Shown here: positions 12,859 to 24,559 of the stretch, in pieces | How the letters are laid out: every line of letters starts with the position of its first letter | Numbering within the stretch: the stretch's first letter is position 1 | DNA from: Bradyrhizobium roseum | GTDB taxonomy: Bacteria > Pseudomonadota > Alphaproteobacteria > Rhizobiales > Xanthobacteraceae | Length of the DNA stretch: 64,000 nt | NCBI RefSeq assembly: GCF_030413175.1 | Contig: NZ_CP129212.1 | Coordinates: 2,108,001-2,172,000 of the forward strand | Reading direction: 5' to 3' | Notes under the pieces: generated by a model | Database searches by the model: none | Seen by the model: only the letters and a program-made list of their open reading frames with translations | What the model was told of the DNA's origin: nothing | Made by a program: the position numbers and the translations under genes

Positions 12859-13734
12859 ATGTCCCGCAGCTATCCCATCATATCGATCACCGGCTCCTCC
12901 GGAGCCGGCACGACGTCGGTAAAGAAGACGTTCGAGAACATTTTCCGCCGCGAAAAGGTCGCGGCGGCCTACGTCGAGGGCGATGCCTTCCATCGCTACA
13001 ACCGCGCCGAGATGCGCACGAAAATGGCCGAGGAGGCCGTGCGCGGCAACAGGCACTTCAGCCATTTCAGTCCCGAAACCAATCTGTTCGAAGCGCTCGA
13101 GAAACTGTTTCGGGACTACGGCGAATCCGGCACCGGCACCACGCGACACTACGTTCACGACGACCAGGAAGCCAAATTGTACGGCGCCGATCCCGGGACT
13201 TTCACCGAATGGACCTCGTTGCCGGAGAAATCCGATCTGCTGTTCTACGAGGGCCTGCATGGTGCTGTCGTGACCGAAAAAGTGAATATTGCGCAGCATG
13301 CCGACCTCAAGATCGGCGTCGTCCCGGTCATCAATCTGGAGTGGATTCAGAAGCTGCATCGCGACCGCAGCGACCGTGGCTACACCGCGGAAGCCGTTAC
13401 CGATACGATCCTGCGGCGGATGCCGGACTACGTGCACTACATCTGTCCGCAATTCGCCGAGACAGACATCAACTTCCAGCGCGTGCCGACGGTCGATACC
13501 TCGAATCCATTCATCGCGCGCTGGATTCCGACGCCGGACGAATCGATGGTGGTGATCCGGCTGAAGAATCCGCGCGGGATCGACTTCCCATATTTGCTGT
13601 CGATGATTCCGAACAGCTTCATGTCACGCGCCAATTCGATCGTGATTCACGGATCGAAGCTCGATCTGGCGATGCAACTCATTCTCACCCCGCTGATCCT
13701 GCAACTGATGGAACGCAAGAGGCGCACGGTATGA
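12859..13734 (+). CDS. cbbP: Phosphoribulokinase
   Basis: Phosphoribulokinase makes ribulose-1,5-bisphosphate, the RuBisCO substrate, from ribulose-5-phosphate and ATP. The 291-residue length fits the octameric bacterial type. The P-loop [10 protein letters not shown] begins at about residue 12, and the catalytic-region motif [13 protein letters not shown] follows. The stop overlaps the cbbT start (ATGA). The gene is in the canonical F-P-T order. Confidence 0.95.
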   Translation: MSRSYPIISITGSSGAGTTSVKKTFENIFRREKVAAAYVEGDAFHRYNRAEMRTKMAEEAVRGNRHFSHFSPETNLFEALEKLFRDYGESGTGTTRHYVHDDQEAKLYGADPGTFTEWTSLPEKSDLLFYEGLHGAVVTEKVNIAQHADLKIGVVPVINLEWIQKLHRDRSDRGYTAEAVTDTILRRMPDYVHYICPQFAETDINFQRVPTVDTSNPFIARWIPTPDESMVVIRLKNPRGIDFPYLLSMIPNSFMSRANSIVIHGSKLDLAMQLILTPLILQLMERKRRTV

Positions 13735-15770
13735 CCGCTCCAGCTCTCGCCTGCATTGCCGGCCGCACGGGTGTTTCGCATGCAGAAATGGCCAATGCGA
13801 TCCGATTTCTGGCGATCGACGCCGTGGAGAAAGCCAAATCCGGACATCCGGGAATGCCGATGGGCATGGCCGATGTCGCCACCGTGCTGTTCTCGCGCTT
13901 CCTCAAATTCGATCCCGCCGACCCGGCATGGCCCGATCGCGATCGTTTCGTGCTGTCGGCCGGTCACGGCTCGATGCTGCTCTACGCGTTGCTGTACCTG
14001 ACGGGTTACGAAGGTTTGACGTTGGAGGAGATCAAGTCCTTCAGGCAGTGGGGATCGAAAACCCCGGGGCATCCCGAATACGGCCATACGCCGGGCGTCG
14101 AGACGACCACCGGGCCGTTGGGGCAGGGGCTCGCTACCGCCGTCGGCATGGCGCTGGCCGAGCGATTGATGAATGCGAGGTTCGGCAACGATTTCGTCGA
14201 TCACTACACGTATGTGATCGCAGGTGACGGCTGCCTGATGGAAGGCCTGAGTCACGAGGCGATCTCGTTGGCCGGGCATCTCGGTCTCAATCGCCTGATC
14301 GTCCTGTTTGATGATAACGAAATTTCGATCGATGGTGCAACCTCGCTGTCGTGTTCGGATGACCAACTCGCGCGCTTCAAGGCCTCGGGGTGGTCGGCGA
14401 GCCGGATCGATGGCCACGATCCCGAAGCGATCGCAGCTGCGATCGAGCAGGCGCGACGCAGCGACCGGCCGTCATTGATCGTCTGCCGCACGATGATCGG
14501 TTTCGGAGCGCCGAACCGTCAGGGCAGCGAGAAGGCCCATGGAGCGCCGCTCGGTGCCGATGAAGTAACCAAGACCCGTGCCGCGCTGGACTGGTCCTAC
14601 GAGCCGTTCCGGATTCCGGAGTCCGTTCTCAAGCAATGGCGCAAGATCGGTGAGCGCGGGCATGCGGTCCGCCGAAGCTGGGTCGAGCGAGCCAGGCAAT
14701 TAAATCCGGCCGCACGTTCGCCGTTCCACGATGCGCTGAACCGAAACCTGCCTTTCGGCTATGCCGAGGCCATGACCGATATCCGCGATCGCTTTGCGGC
14801 CGACAAGCCCAGTATCGCGACGCGGCAGGCGTCTCAGCTGGTGATCGACACGATTGCCGAGGTCTTGCCAAACTTACTGGGGGGCTCGGCCGATCTTACG
14901 CATTCCAACCTGACGCGCGCCAAGACTCACCGGCCGGTGAATGCCGCGGCCTTTGACGGCAGCTACATCCATTACGGCGTACGCGAGCACGCCATGGCTG
15001 CCGCGATGAACGGTATCGCGCTGCATGGCGGCTTTATCCCCTACGGTGGTACATTTCTAGCCTTCGCAGATTACAGCCGGCCCGCGATCAGGCTGGCGGC
15101 GCTGATGGGCATCCGCGTCGTCCATGTGATGACACATGATTCCATCGGACTGGGCGAGGACGGCCCAACCCATCAGCCGGTCGAGCATCTGGCGTCGCTG
15201 CGGGCCATTCCCAATTTGCTGGTGTTTCGTCCCGGTGACGCCGTCGAAACCGCAGAAGCCTGGGACTGCGCGCTGCGGGCACAGGCAAGCCCGTCGGTGC
15301 TGTGCCTGTCGCGACAGGCGATGCCGACGTTTCGTGAAAGTGGCGGCATCATCAATTTGGTGGCGCTGGGGGCGTACGTGATCGTCGAGCCGGAGGGCGG
15401 TCGCGACGTCACCCTGATGGCTACGGGCTCGGAAGTGTCGATAGCGCTCAAGGCGGCAAAGCTGCTTGAGAGCGCCGGCGTCCGCGCCGCGGTCGTTTCG
15501 GCGCCGTGCTTCGATCTGTTTCGTCAGCAGTCGCGGGAATACCGGGCCAGCGTGCTCGGACGGGTTCCACGGATAGGCGTCGAGGCCGCGGTCGAGGGCG
15601 AATGGGCGCGCTGGCTTGGCGACAGCGGCGAATTCGTCGGCATGACCGGCTTCGGCGCATCCGCCCCGGCCGAAGTGTTGTACCGCGAATTCGGCATCAC
15701 CGAGGAGGCCGTCGCGAGGGCCGCGATGAATTGCCTGGTTCGATCGAAGGTAGCGGCAATTCATTCATGA
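13731..15770 (+). CDS. cbbT: Transketolase (Calvin cycle)
   Basis: Transketolase shuffles two-carbon units between sugar phosphates to regenerate ribulose-5-phosphate. The 679-residue protein has the thiamine-diphosphate binding region [13 protein letters not shown], the N-terminal [34 protein letters not shown], and the pyrimidine-domain catalytic [10 protein letters not shown] with the nearby [17 protein letters not shown]. The length is full. The start overlaps cbbP. A housekeeping transketolase probably exists elsewhere; this copy belongs to the cbb operon. Confidence 0.95.
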   Translation: MTAPALACIAGRTGVSHAEMANAIRFLAIDAVEKAKSGHPGMPMGMADVATVLFSRFLKFDPADPAWPDRDRFVLSAGHGSMLLYALLYLTGYEGLTLEEIKSFRQWGSKTPGHPEYGHTPGVETTTGPLGQGLATAVGMALAERLMNARFGNDFVDHYTYVIAGDGCLMEGLSHEAISLAGHLGLNRLIVLFDDNEISIDGATSLSCSDDQLARFKASGWSASRIDGHDPEAIAAAIEQARRSDRPSLIVCRTMIGFGAPNRQGSEKAHGAPLGADEVTKTRAALDWSYEPFRIPESVLKQWRKIGERGHAVRRSWVERARQLNPAARSPFHDALNRNLPFGYAEAMTDIRDRFAADKPSIATRQASQLVIDTIAEVLPNLLGGSADLTHSNLTRAKTHRPVNAAAFDGSYIHYGVREHAMAAAMNGIALHGGFIPYGGTFLAFADYSRPAIRLAALMGIRVVHVMTHDSIGLGEDGPTHQPVEHLASLRAIPNLLVFRPGDAVETAEAWDCALRAQASPSVLCLSRQAMPTFRESGGIINLVALGAYVIVEPEGGRDVTLMATGSEVSIALKAAKLLESAGVRAAVVSAPCFDLFRQQSREYRASVLGRVPRIGVEAAVEGEWARWLGDSGEFVGMTGFGASAPAEVLYREFGITEEAVARAAMNCLVRSKVAAIHS

Positions 15771-15798
15771 TGTCCCCGTGGAATTGAGAGGAACCGCG

Positions 15799-16884
15799 AT
15801 GCCACGAATTACCCTGAGGCAGTTGCTGGATCACGCCGCCGAGCATGGCTACGGCGTGCCGGCCTTCAACATCAACAACATGGAGCAGGGGCTGGCGATC
15901 ATGGAGGCGGCGGCCGCCGTCGATGCGCCGGTCATCATTCAGGCCTCGCGCGGCGCGCGCGCCTATGCCAACGACATCATGCTGTCGAAGATGATCGATG
16001 CGCTGGAGCAAATGTACCCGCAGATTCCGCTCTGCATGCATCAGGACCACGGCAACGAGGAGGCAACCTGCGCCACCGCGCTCCAGCACGGTTTCACCTC
16101 GGTCATGATGGATGGCTCGCTGAAGGCGGACGCCAAGACGGCCGCGGACTATGACTACAATGTCGACATCACCAGGCGTGTGGTCGAGATGGCGCACTGG
16201 ATCGGCGCCTCGGTGGAAGGTGAACTCGGCGTGCTCGGATCGCTTGAGCACGGGGGCGGAGAACAGGAGGACGGCCACGGCGTCGAAGGCAAGGTCAGCC
16301 ATGATCAGTTGCTGACCGATCCGGACCAGGCCGTAGACTTCGTTCGGGCCACCAAGGTCGACGCGCTGGCGATCGCGATGGGCACCTCGCACGGTGCCTA
16401 CAAGTTCTCACGTAAGCCCGATGGCGACATTCTCGCCATGAAGGTGGTCGAGGAAATCCATCGCCGGTTGCCGAACACGCATCTGGTGATGCACGGGTCA
16501 TCCTCGGTACCGCAGGCGCTACAGGATTTGTTCAATCAGTCCGGCGGCGAGATGCCGCAGACCTGGGGGGTGCCGGTCGAGGAGATCGCGCGCGGCATCC
16601 GGCACGGCGTTCGCAAGGTCAATATCGACACTGATTGCCGGCTGGCGATGACCGCGGCGTTCCGCAAGGTCGCAAGCCAGACCAAGAGCGAATTCGATCC
16701 GCGCAAGTTCCTCAAGCCCGCGATGGATGCGATGCGCGATCTGTGCCGCGAACGCTTTGAGCAGTTCGGCACCGCAGGCCATGCCGCGAAGATCAAGGTG
16801 CTCCCGCTGTCGGAGATGGCCAAACGCTATCGCACAGGGGCACTCGATCCAGGTATCGGCGACATCGCCGTAGCCGCCGAATAG
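15799..16884 (+). CDS. cbbA: Class II fructose-bisphosphate aldolase (Calvin cycle)
   Basis: This zinc aldolase condenses triose phosphates to fructose-1,6-bisphosphate (and sedoheptulose-1,7-bisphosphate). The 361-residue protein carries class II features: [10 protein letters not shown] near the start, the zinc-region [20 protein letters not shown] and HGSSSVPQ, with NIDTDCR late in the chain. The ATG at 15799 has a GAGAGGA Shine-Dalgarno sequence; the open frame starts seven codons earlier without one. Gene order T-A-L-S fits alphaproteobacterial cbb operons. Confidence 0.94.
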   Translation: MPRITLRQLLDHAAEHGYGVPAFNINNMEQGLAIMEAAAAVDAPVIIQASRGARAYANDIMLSKMIDALEQMYPQIPLCMHQDHGNEEATCATALQHGFTSVMMDGSLKADAKTAADYDYNVDITRRVVEMAHWIGASVEGELGVLGSLEHGGGEQEDGHGVEGKVSHDQLLTDPDQAVDFVRATKVDALAIAMGTSHGAYKFSRKPDGDILAMKVVEEIHRRLPNTHLVMHGSSSVPQALQDLFNQSGGEMPQTWGVPVEEIARGIRHGVRKVNIDTDCRLAMTAAFRKVASQTKSEFDPRKFLKPAMDAMRDLCRERFEQFGTAGHAAKIKVLPLSEMAKRYRTGALDPGIGDIAVAAE

Positions 16885-18393
<1,509 letters not shown>

Positions 18394-18404
18394 GGAGAAG
18401 CAAC

Positions 18405-18830
18405 ATGCGAGTCACCCAGGGATGTTTTTCGTTTCTCCCCGATCTCACCGACGAGCAGATCACGGCGCAGGTGCAGTACTGCCTCAACAACGGCTGGGCC
18501 GTGAACCTCGAGTTCACCGACGATCCTCACCCGCGAAACACCTATTGGGAGATGTGGGGACTGCCGATGTTCGATCTTCGCGATGCCGCAGGCGTGCTGA
18601 TGGAGCTGAACGAGTGCCGCAAGGTGTACGGTGACCGCTACATCCGAATGTCTGCGTTCGATTCCAGCCATGGCTGGGAGTCGGTTCGATTGTCCTTCAT
18701 CGTCAACCGGCCGAAGGACGAACCCGGCTTCCGGCTCGAACGGCATGAGGTCGGCGGCCGCAACATCCGCTACACCACGAAATCCTACGCGGCCGATCGT
18801 CCCGAGGGCGGACGCTACGGTGGCAAATGA
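18405..18830 (+). CDS. cbbS: RuBisCO small subunit
   Basis: The small subunit caps the L8 core to form the L8S8 RuBisCO. The 141-residue protein contains [33 protein letters not shown] family blocks and the extended C-terminal tail ([11 protein letters not shown] onward, ending RYGGK) that forms the beta-hairpin typical of red-type enzymes. It lies 11 bases after cbbL with a GAGGAG Shine-Dalgarno, and its stop overlaps cbbX. Confidence 0.96.
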   Translation: MRVTQGCFSFLPDLTDEQITAQVQYCLNNGWAVNLEFTDDPHPRNTYWEMWGLPMFDLRDAAGVLMELNECRKVYGDRYIRMSAFDSSHGWESVRLSFIVNRPKDEPGFRLERHEVGGRNIRYTTKSYAADRPEGGRYGGK

Positions 18831-19738
18831 GCGCGGTAGCGGCATCGGCTGCGGCGGCTGAGACGCCGCCACCTGAACAGGTGGACCTGCGCCGCGAATT
18901 CAACGAGGTCGGCATCGGCGAGGTGCTCGATCAGCTCGATCGTGAGCTGATCGGCCTGAAACCGGTCAAGACCCGCATCCGCGAAATCGCCTCGCTGCTG
19001 TTGATCGAGCGCATTCGCAAGCGCATGAACCTGACGTCCGATGTCCCGACGTTGCATATGTCCTTTACCGGCAATCCCGGTACGGGAAAGACCACTGTCG
19101 CGTTGCGGATGGCCAACATTCTCCACAAGCTCGGCTTCGTGCGCCGTGGCCATGTCGTTTCGGTGACCCGCGATGAACTGGTTGGGCAGTATATCGGTCA
19201 CACCGCGCCCAAGACGAAAGAGATCCTGAAGAAGGCAATGGGCGGCGTGCTTTTCATCGATGAGGCATACTACCTGTATCGGCCGGACAACGAACGCGAC
19301 TACGGCCAGGAAGCCATCGAGATCTTGCTACAGGTGATGGAATCGCAGCGCGAGGACCTGGTGGTGATTCTCGCCGGGTACGGCGACCGCATGGACAAGT
19401 TCTTCAGCAGCAATCCGGGCTTCCGCTCCCGCATCGCCCACCACATCGATTTTCCGGATTATGCCGAGGAGGAACTGCTGGCTATCGCGGAGCTGATGCT
19501 GCGAGACATGAACTACAGATTCAGTCCTGACGCGCGCGACGCCTTCATTCGCTACATCGCGCTGCGCAAGACCCAGCCGCTGTTCTCGAACGCGCGCTCG
19601 ATCCGCAACGCACTCGACCGCATGCGGCTGCGCCAGGCCAACCGCCTCGTCGCCGATCTCGATCGCGAGCTGACAGCGGACGATATCATGTCGTTGGAGG
19701 CGTCGGATGTGCTGGCCAGCAGGGTGTTCTCGAAATAA
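18827..19738 (+). CDS. cbbX: Red-type RuBisCO activase
   Basis: CbbX is a AAA+ ATPase that remodels inhibited red-type RuBisCO by transiently pulling the large-subunit C terminus. The 303-residue protein has Walker [10 protein letters not shown], Walker [13 protein letters not shown], the pore-region motif [15 protein letters not shown], and [17 protein letters not shown] with the arginine finger. It is the last gene of the cbb operon and overlaps cbbS (ATGA). Sequence conservation and context are both decisive. Confidence 0.96.
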   Translation: MSAVAASAAAAETPPPEQVDLRREFNEVGIGEVLDQLDRELIGLKPVKTRIREIASLLLIERIRKRMNLTSDVPTLHMSFTGNPGTGKTTVALRMANILHKLGFVRRGHVVSVTRDELVGQYIGHTAPKTKEILKKAMGGVLFIDEAYYLYRPDNERDYGQEAIEILLQVMESQREDLVVILAGYGDRMDKFFSSNPGFRSRIAHHIDFPDYAEEELLAIAELMLRDMNYRFSPDARDAFIRYIALRKTQPLFSNARSIRNALDRMRLRQANRLVADLDRELTADDIMSLEASDVLASRVFSK

Positions 19739-19780
19739 TGAACTGCACGGATTCACCGAACGTGATATTGTTTGCTGTCC

Positions 19781-22700
19781 ATGAACGAACCAGCATTAGA
19801 AAGCGATGAAAAGCGTTCTCAGAAGGTTGCGAACACCATCGAGTCGTCCGTAGGCGGCGGTAGCGTCGATGTCGCCCTGCCGACAGACCGCACGACAATG
19901 CAGCATTGCACAGAATGGCTGAAGCGGCAGGGGGCGACCGACACTTCCTATGCGTTCGTGCCGCATAACTCTGCCAAGTACGGCGCGCGGCCGGCGGAGC
20001 AAAGCTCCTGGTGGATCGACTATGGCAATTTCCAACGGGGCGTCGGCGCACTCGGCGGAGGCAATGTCGACATCAACGCCGGCGGCGATCTCGATAATCT
20101 GACGGTTGCGATGCCGACCAACGGCCGCGTGCGCGGCGGACGAACCGTCGCGGAACAGAAGACCCTTGAAGTGCGCAATGGCGGCGCCCTGACGGTCGAG
20201 GCGGGCGGTGCCGTCCGTGCCGGCTACTATTATCTCGGGCGCGGCGCGGGTACGATCGAGGCCGGTGAATTCGCGGTTGGGCGCGAGGTGAGGGTGACGA
20301 GCGGGTCGCAGGTCACGACCTATCCGATTGCGCCGATCCTCTCGCTGGGGGATGCCACGCTGGACGTGCGTACGGCCGGCGATCTGCGGTTGCAGACATT
20401 CCTCGACCCGCTGCTCGTCAGCAGCGGCGATCCCTACGCTCCCAACTTCATAAGCAGCCACACCGAGCGCACCGCGCTCAGCCCTCGCCTCGACAGGCGG
20501 CGACGTCATTCTGGTCAGTCAGGTCACTTACCTGTCGAAGGATGCGGATCTAACATCAGGCAATTCTACGGGCGCTGCTATCCGTTTTATCAATAGCTTC
20601 GCCGGTAACGTCTACCCGTCGAAGCTGCGCATCGCCGCGCTCAACGGCTCGGTGATGAACGAGACCCATTACAGCAGCGCGACAGGCTCGATGGTGACGC
20701 TCTACACGATGCCGAGCATGAACCCGGAACTGCGGATCGTCGCGGCCAAGGGCGTCTTGCCCGGCTCGATTGTCATGAGCCGCGCCAATCCGGCGATGAT
20801 CCCGTCGCCATTCGAGCCGATCGCAGGAACGCAAACGATGCCCGTCAATATCGGCGAGCAGAGCGCTGGGGTTCTGGGCGGGCTTTTGACGAACAACATG
20901 ACCGTGCCTGCCTCCAACATCGCAGGGCACGCGCTGCACCTCTACAACCTGCGCAATCCGGCGCATCTGCCAAACGTGAACGACGAAGAGCCGAGCCGCA
21001 TCTACGCCCTGAACGGCTCGATTACCGGCTCGGTCGTGCGTTCGTCCGGCTCATTCATCACGTCCAGCATCACGGCCAACGAGCCGACCTGGTTCCGGGC
21101 CGGGACGGATATCCGCAACATCGATTACGCGCTGCGCAACATCCGTCCGACCGACGTCTCGGTGATCGAGGCCGGTAACGACATCATCGGCGGACCAGTT
21201 CAGGGCTCCGTCACCGTGCAAGGCCCGGGCGCGCTGCTCGTCAGCCCGCCGATACTGTCCCTCATGAGCGTCGGCAATCGGACCTTTGATGCGAACAACT
21301 GTCCGGTGGACTATTCGCAGGTCAACGGTCTGCCGAGCCAGAACGCAGCGATCACCGTGATGGCGGGGTTGAAGGGCAAGCAGCCATCCTATGAGGCCTT
21401 CCTCGCGGGCTATCTCGATCCGGCGAATGTCGGCTCGATGCCGGACTATCTCGTCCTTACGCCCGCCGAAGCCGCCCTGCCGGATCCAGCGACGCTCATA
21501 CCGGGGGTCAAGATGACCTCGGTGATCGGCGATTCCGCTGTGCCGCTGTGCCGCTGTACCTGGCGAATGAATACCGGTTGGTCAAAGGTGGCTATGACGA
21601 GGTCAAGTTGGTGTCCTTTGTGGCGTGCTAGACCGGCCACACATTGACGGCGGACAAGGCCCTCGAAGCCTACAGGCAGCTGCGGGCGGAGAGGCAGCAA
21701 GCTTTCCTGTTCGCCGGGACTTGGAAGATGACGCGAACAGGCGTCGCGGCCTTCATCGCCGACGTTACCGGCGCGGCGCTGTCGCCACTCGATGCCTGGT
21801 CCCGGTTCCAGACGCTCACGCAACGCACGCAGGGGTCCTTCACGCAAGAGCGCTTCCTGCGCCAGGTCTATATGCAGGAGTTGCGCGAGGCGGGGGCCGA
21901 CCAGAACGAGCCCGGCGTCAATGGCCTTCCGCGCAACGGTGGCTACAACCGTGGCTATGCGGCGATCGACAGCCTGTTCCCCGGCAAGGACTGGAAGGGC
22001 GACGTGACGATCGGCAACGCGCTGTTCCGCACCATGGCCGGCGGCGATATCGAGGTGCTGACGCCGGGTGGCGGCCTGCAGGTGGCGGCGTTGAGCATCG
22101 ACCCTCATCCAGGTTACGGTCTGGTCACGCTCGGCTATGGCAACATCAACATCTTCGCTCGTAACAACGTCGTCTGAGCCGCTCGCGCATCCTGACATTC
22201 GCCGGCGGTGATGAGACGATCTGGTCGACGCTGGGCGACATCGATGCCGGGCGCGGCGCCAAGACGACCCGCGTGGTGTCGGCGCCGGAGATTCAGACCG
22301 ACGGCGACACAGTGACGAAAGTGCTGGAGAAAGCCGACATATCCGGCAGCGGCATCGGCACCATCGTCGGCTTTGCCGGCGTCGAGGAGGGCGACGTCAA
22401 CCTGATCGCGCCGCAGGGCACGGTGAACGCGGGCGATGCCGGCGTGCGGGTCAGCGGCAATCTCAATATTGCGGCGCTCTTCGTGCTGAACGCCAACAAT
22501 TTCCAGTTCTCCGGTGAAGTCAAAGGTCTACCGCCGAAGGAGAGCTCGCTGACGGCCCTGAAAATCGATACCGGCGATGCAAGCCAGAAAGCCGCAACCG
22601 ATGCGGCAAAGGACGCAACGCAATCCGGTAAATCCCAGCAGGCCTTGATCATCATCGTCGAGGTACTCGGCTTCGGCAGTGGCGACTCACCGGTCAATCA

Positions 22701-22851
22701 AGAAGAGCCACAGCCGCGCCGTGGCGGTGTGAATGAGCAACGGAGTCAAAATCCGGAGAGCGCCTACCAGGTTATCGGCGCCGGCCAAATGACGGCGGAG
22801 GAGGCGAGGCAGGTCATCGCCGAGCGCCGCGGCGGTGCCGGCCAGCAGTGA
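19781..22851 (+). pseudogene. Decayed filamentous-haemagglutinin-like exoprotein gene (DUF3739-like C-terminal part)
   Basis: Four open segments in three frames join into one protein resembling the C-terminal region of large two-partner-secretion filamentous haemagglutinins: repeated beta-helix phrases such as GGGNVDINAGGDLDN, ALTVEAGGAVRAG and GDIEVLTPGGGLQV, then a C-terminal tail ending RRGGAGQQ. Reading the frames shows a one-base insertion in a C-run near 20482, an 8-bp tandem duplication TGCCGCTG (21541-21556) that shifts the frame, an in-frame TAG at 21629-21631, and another frame change near 22175. The N-terminal secretion domain is absent: the first 65 or so codons after 19781 do not look like an exoprotein. 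No partner TpsB gene is in the window. It is therefore a remnant, not an active adhesin. Confidence 0.82.
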
Positions 22852-23053
22852 ATGGCGCAAGGACAGCGTGGATGGGGCTCGACTGCCACGGATGAGAGCG
22901 ATCTCACGCTCGTTCCGTCGCAACCGCGCGCCATCAATGACGGCGCGCAGCTCGCGCATCCAGCACGCTTTTCTGCTAACGCTCAAGTAATCGACCGACG
23001 AGAAGCGATGGCGATCAGCGGTCGATCCCGTGGAGAGGTCTGCTGGCTGGCCG
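22852..23053. other. Gene-free stretch after the haemagglutinin remnant
   Basis: These 202 bases separate the end of the exoprotein remnant from the stop of the convergent XRE regulator gene. An open frame exists but has no Shine-Dalgarno sequence, no recognisable motif and an irregular composition (many R, S and A residues), so I do not call a gene. I see no clear terminator. Confidence 0.5.
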
Positions 23054-23575
23054 CTAGTCTGGTTCAGTTGTCTTCAGGAGCTGCGCGACTTCCATCAGCT
23101 TTCGGCGCAGGCGTTCGTCGGCGATACCGAAGTAGAGTTCGAGGAGCTGACGCGACTCCCGCTTGGTGACGAGTTCACTCCAATCTGCAGTCTCCAAGGC
23201 TTGCTTCGACAAGGCTTGCTTCGACAGGGCCTGCTTGGATGAGGCTTGCTTCGATTCGGCGGATGGCCGCCTCTTGCCTTCCAGCTCGTCGAAGAACCAC
23301 GTGATCGGGACTGCGAGTTGCGTGGCGATTCCGTAGAGCCTTGATGCGCTGATCCTGGTTTCGCCGGCCTCGTATTTTTGAATGAGCTGAGACGTCAGGC
23401 CGATGCGCCGCGCCAGGTCGTCCTGGCTCAGGCCGAGCAGGTTGCGCCTGAGACGCAACCGCTTTCCCACATGCTCATCGACATGCGTCGGCTTCTTCGA
23501 AGAAACACGCATTTTATCGCCACGCCTGGCCGGCGCACGGGGTTTCGATTTCTTCTCGGAAGGCTCAGAAGGCAT
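23054..23575 (-). CDS. XRE-family helix-turn-helix transcriptional regulator
   Basis: This 173-residue protein has a lysine/arginine-rich N terminus, then a Cro/CI-type helix-turn-helix (LRLRRNLLGLSQDDLARRIGL followed by TSQLIQKYEAGETRISASRL, about residues 40-80) and the common alphaproteobacterial tail VPITWFFDEL. The C-terminal half contains four SKQA[LS] repeats, coded by a 15-bp tandem repeat, then a helical segment (RQLLELYFGIADERLRRKL). It faces away from the gene at 23741, sharing a 165-base control region. I chose the ATG at 23575; a TTG one codon upstream and a later ATG before RVSSKK are alternatives. Its target is unknown; autoregulation and control of the divergent gene are inferred. 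Confidence 0.85.
   Translation of the reverse strand: MPSEPSEKKSKPRAPARRGDKMRVSSKKPTHVDEHVGKRLRLRRNLLGLSQDDLARRIGLTSQLIQKYEAGETRISASRLYGIATQLAVPITWFFDELEGKRRPSAESKQASSKQALSKQALSKQALETADWSELVTKRESRQLLELYFGIADERLRRKLMEVAQLLKTTEPD
23196..23255. repeat. Four 15-bp tandem units inside the XRE regulator gene
   Basis: Four consecutive 15-base units (AAGGCTTGCTTCGAC twice exactly, then two diverged copies AGGGCCTGCTTGGAT and GAGGCTTGCTTCGAT) encode the SKQAL-type pentapeptide repeat in the linker after the DNA-binding domain. Because the unit is a multiple of three, copy-number change would lengthen or shorten the linker without breaking the frame. Confidence 0.9.
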
Positions 23576-23740
23576 CAATCACCTTGGTTGAATTCCAGTT
23601 CGGTACAATCAACTGTTTGGATGAAAATGGCATATCAACTCATGGACGGCAATATCAACTACAATTATGTCATGCAGGTTACAAGTGTGCGGATTATTAC
23701 GCTCAATCACACGATGTGATAGCAGCGGAACATATACTCC
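23576..23740. promoter_or_regulatory. Divergent control region with ATCAACT repeats and a 6-3-6 dyad
   Basis: This AT-rich 165-base gap between the XRE gene and the divergent gene at 23741 holds three direct copies of ATCAACT (23608-23614, 23634-23640, 23654-23660) and a perfect dyad ATCACA-CGA-TGTGAT (23706-23720) ending 20 bases before the downstream ATG. Either could be the operator of the neighbouring XRE protein; the dyad also resembles a short CRP/FNR-like half-site pair but with too small a spacer. Function is inferred only from position and symmetry. Confidence 0.55.
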
Positions 23741-24526
23741 ATGCGTGAACCTCTTCCGAGTTCGGGACGCCTGCCTGCCCACCTCAAGGTCAAGCACGGT
23801 CCCGTGGACCTGCTTGGACGGTTCTTTCTGTGGGCCGACACTGCCGCGAGGGATCGTGGGGTTACATTGTCATTTGGCACGTTGCAGGAACTGATCGACG
23901 CCAACAGGAGTAACTCCGATAGCTGGCGTCCACTCGTTCCCATATTTGACGAGAAGCTGGGCGGCGTTACGCCGGAAACGGCGTTCGTCCTGATCGGCCG
24001 GAACAAGCTTGGGGAGATCGTGGCAACGCAAGCGGCGCGGTTCTATGACTGGCCGTCGACCTGTCTTAAGGAAGAGGCCAGTTCGATGCGGATGTTCTAC
24101 GCCGATCCTGAAGCCGCGCTCGCGCGGGGAGATCGTTGCGAAGTCGCCACACCGGTTGCCGAAACAATTACCGGGCGCGTCGTCTATTCCGGCGGCGTCT
24201 GGTTTCGGCCTGATTTCAGAGGTAGGGATCTGGCAACGATCCTGCCGCGAATTTCCCGCGCATACGCGTTCACACGCTGGAATAGCAATTTCACGATCGG
24301 CGTGATGGCCGATGCCGTCGTCGCGGGCGGCGTGGCAGAACGGGTCGGATACGCCAATCTCGTGCATAGCTGCATCGAGCTTGTGGCGTCGCCGCTCGGC
24401 CAGATTCGTCTCGCGCTGGGCTGGATGCAACCTGACGAACTCCTCGCAGATCTCGCTGCGATAATGGATCGCGCCAACGTGCCGGTCGCCGGAGCTGGCC
24501 GCATTGCTGAAAACGTCCCTCACTGA
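23741..24526 (+). CDS. Uncharacterised protein, possible acyltransferase-like fold
   Basis: I do not recognise this 261-residue soluble protein with certainty. It has no signal peptide or membrane helix. The middle part (FVLIGRNKLGEIVATQAARFYDW, then GGVWFRPDFRGRDLATILPRISRAYA, then NFTIGVMADAV) has the rhythm of a GNAT-type acetyltransferase, with RPDFRGRDLA at the place of the acetyl-CoA-binding R/Q-x-x-G-x-G/A motif, but this is a weak reading. It is divergent from the XRE regulator and convergent with the next unknown gene (34 bases apart). The Shine-Dalgarno is poor, so the exact start is uncertain. Confidence 0.7.
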   Translation: MREPLPSSGRLPAHLKVKHGPVDLLGRFFLWADTAARDRGVTLSFGTLQELIDANRSNSDSWRPLVPIFDEKLGGVTPETAFVLIGRNKLGEIVATQAARFYDWPSTCLKEEASSMRMFYADPEAALARGDRCEVATPVAETITGRVVYSGGVWFRPDFRGRDLATILPRISRAYAFTRWNSNFTIGVMADAVVAGGVAERVGYANLVHSCIELVASPLGQIRLALGWMQPDELLADLAAIMDRANVPVAGAGRIAENVPH

Positions 24527-24559
24527 TGCCGCCAGAAGCCCGGCGTGAACAACCCGATG

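Noticed and set aside
19781..19980. Intact small gene at the start of the exoprotein remnant
   Set aside because: The frame runs directly into the beta-helix exoprotein sequence; the first 65 codons have no recognised domain and no clear ribosome site, so a separate gene is not supported.
22852..23169. Short open frame after the exoprotein remnant
   Set aside because: No ribosome site or motif, and its end overlaps the XRE regulator gene on the other strand.
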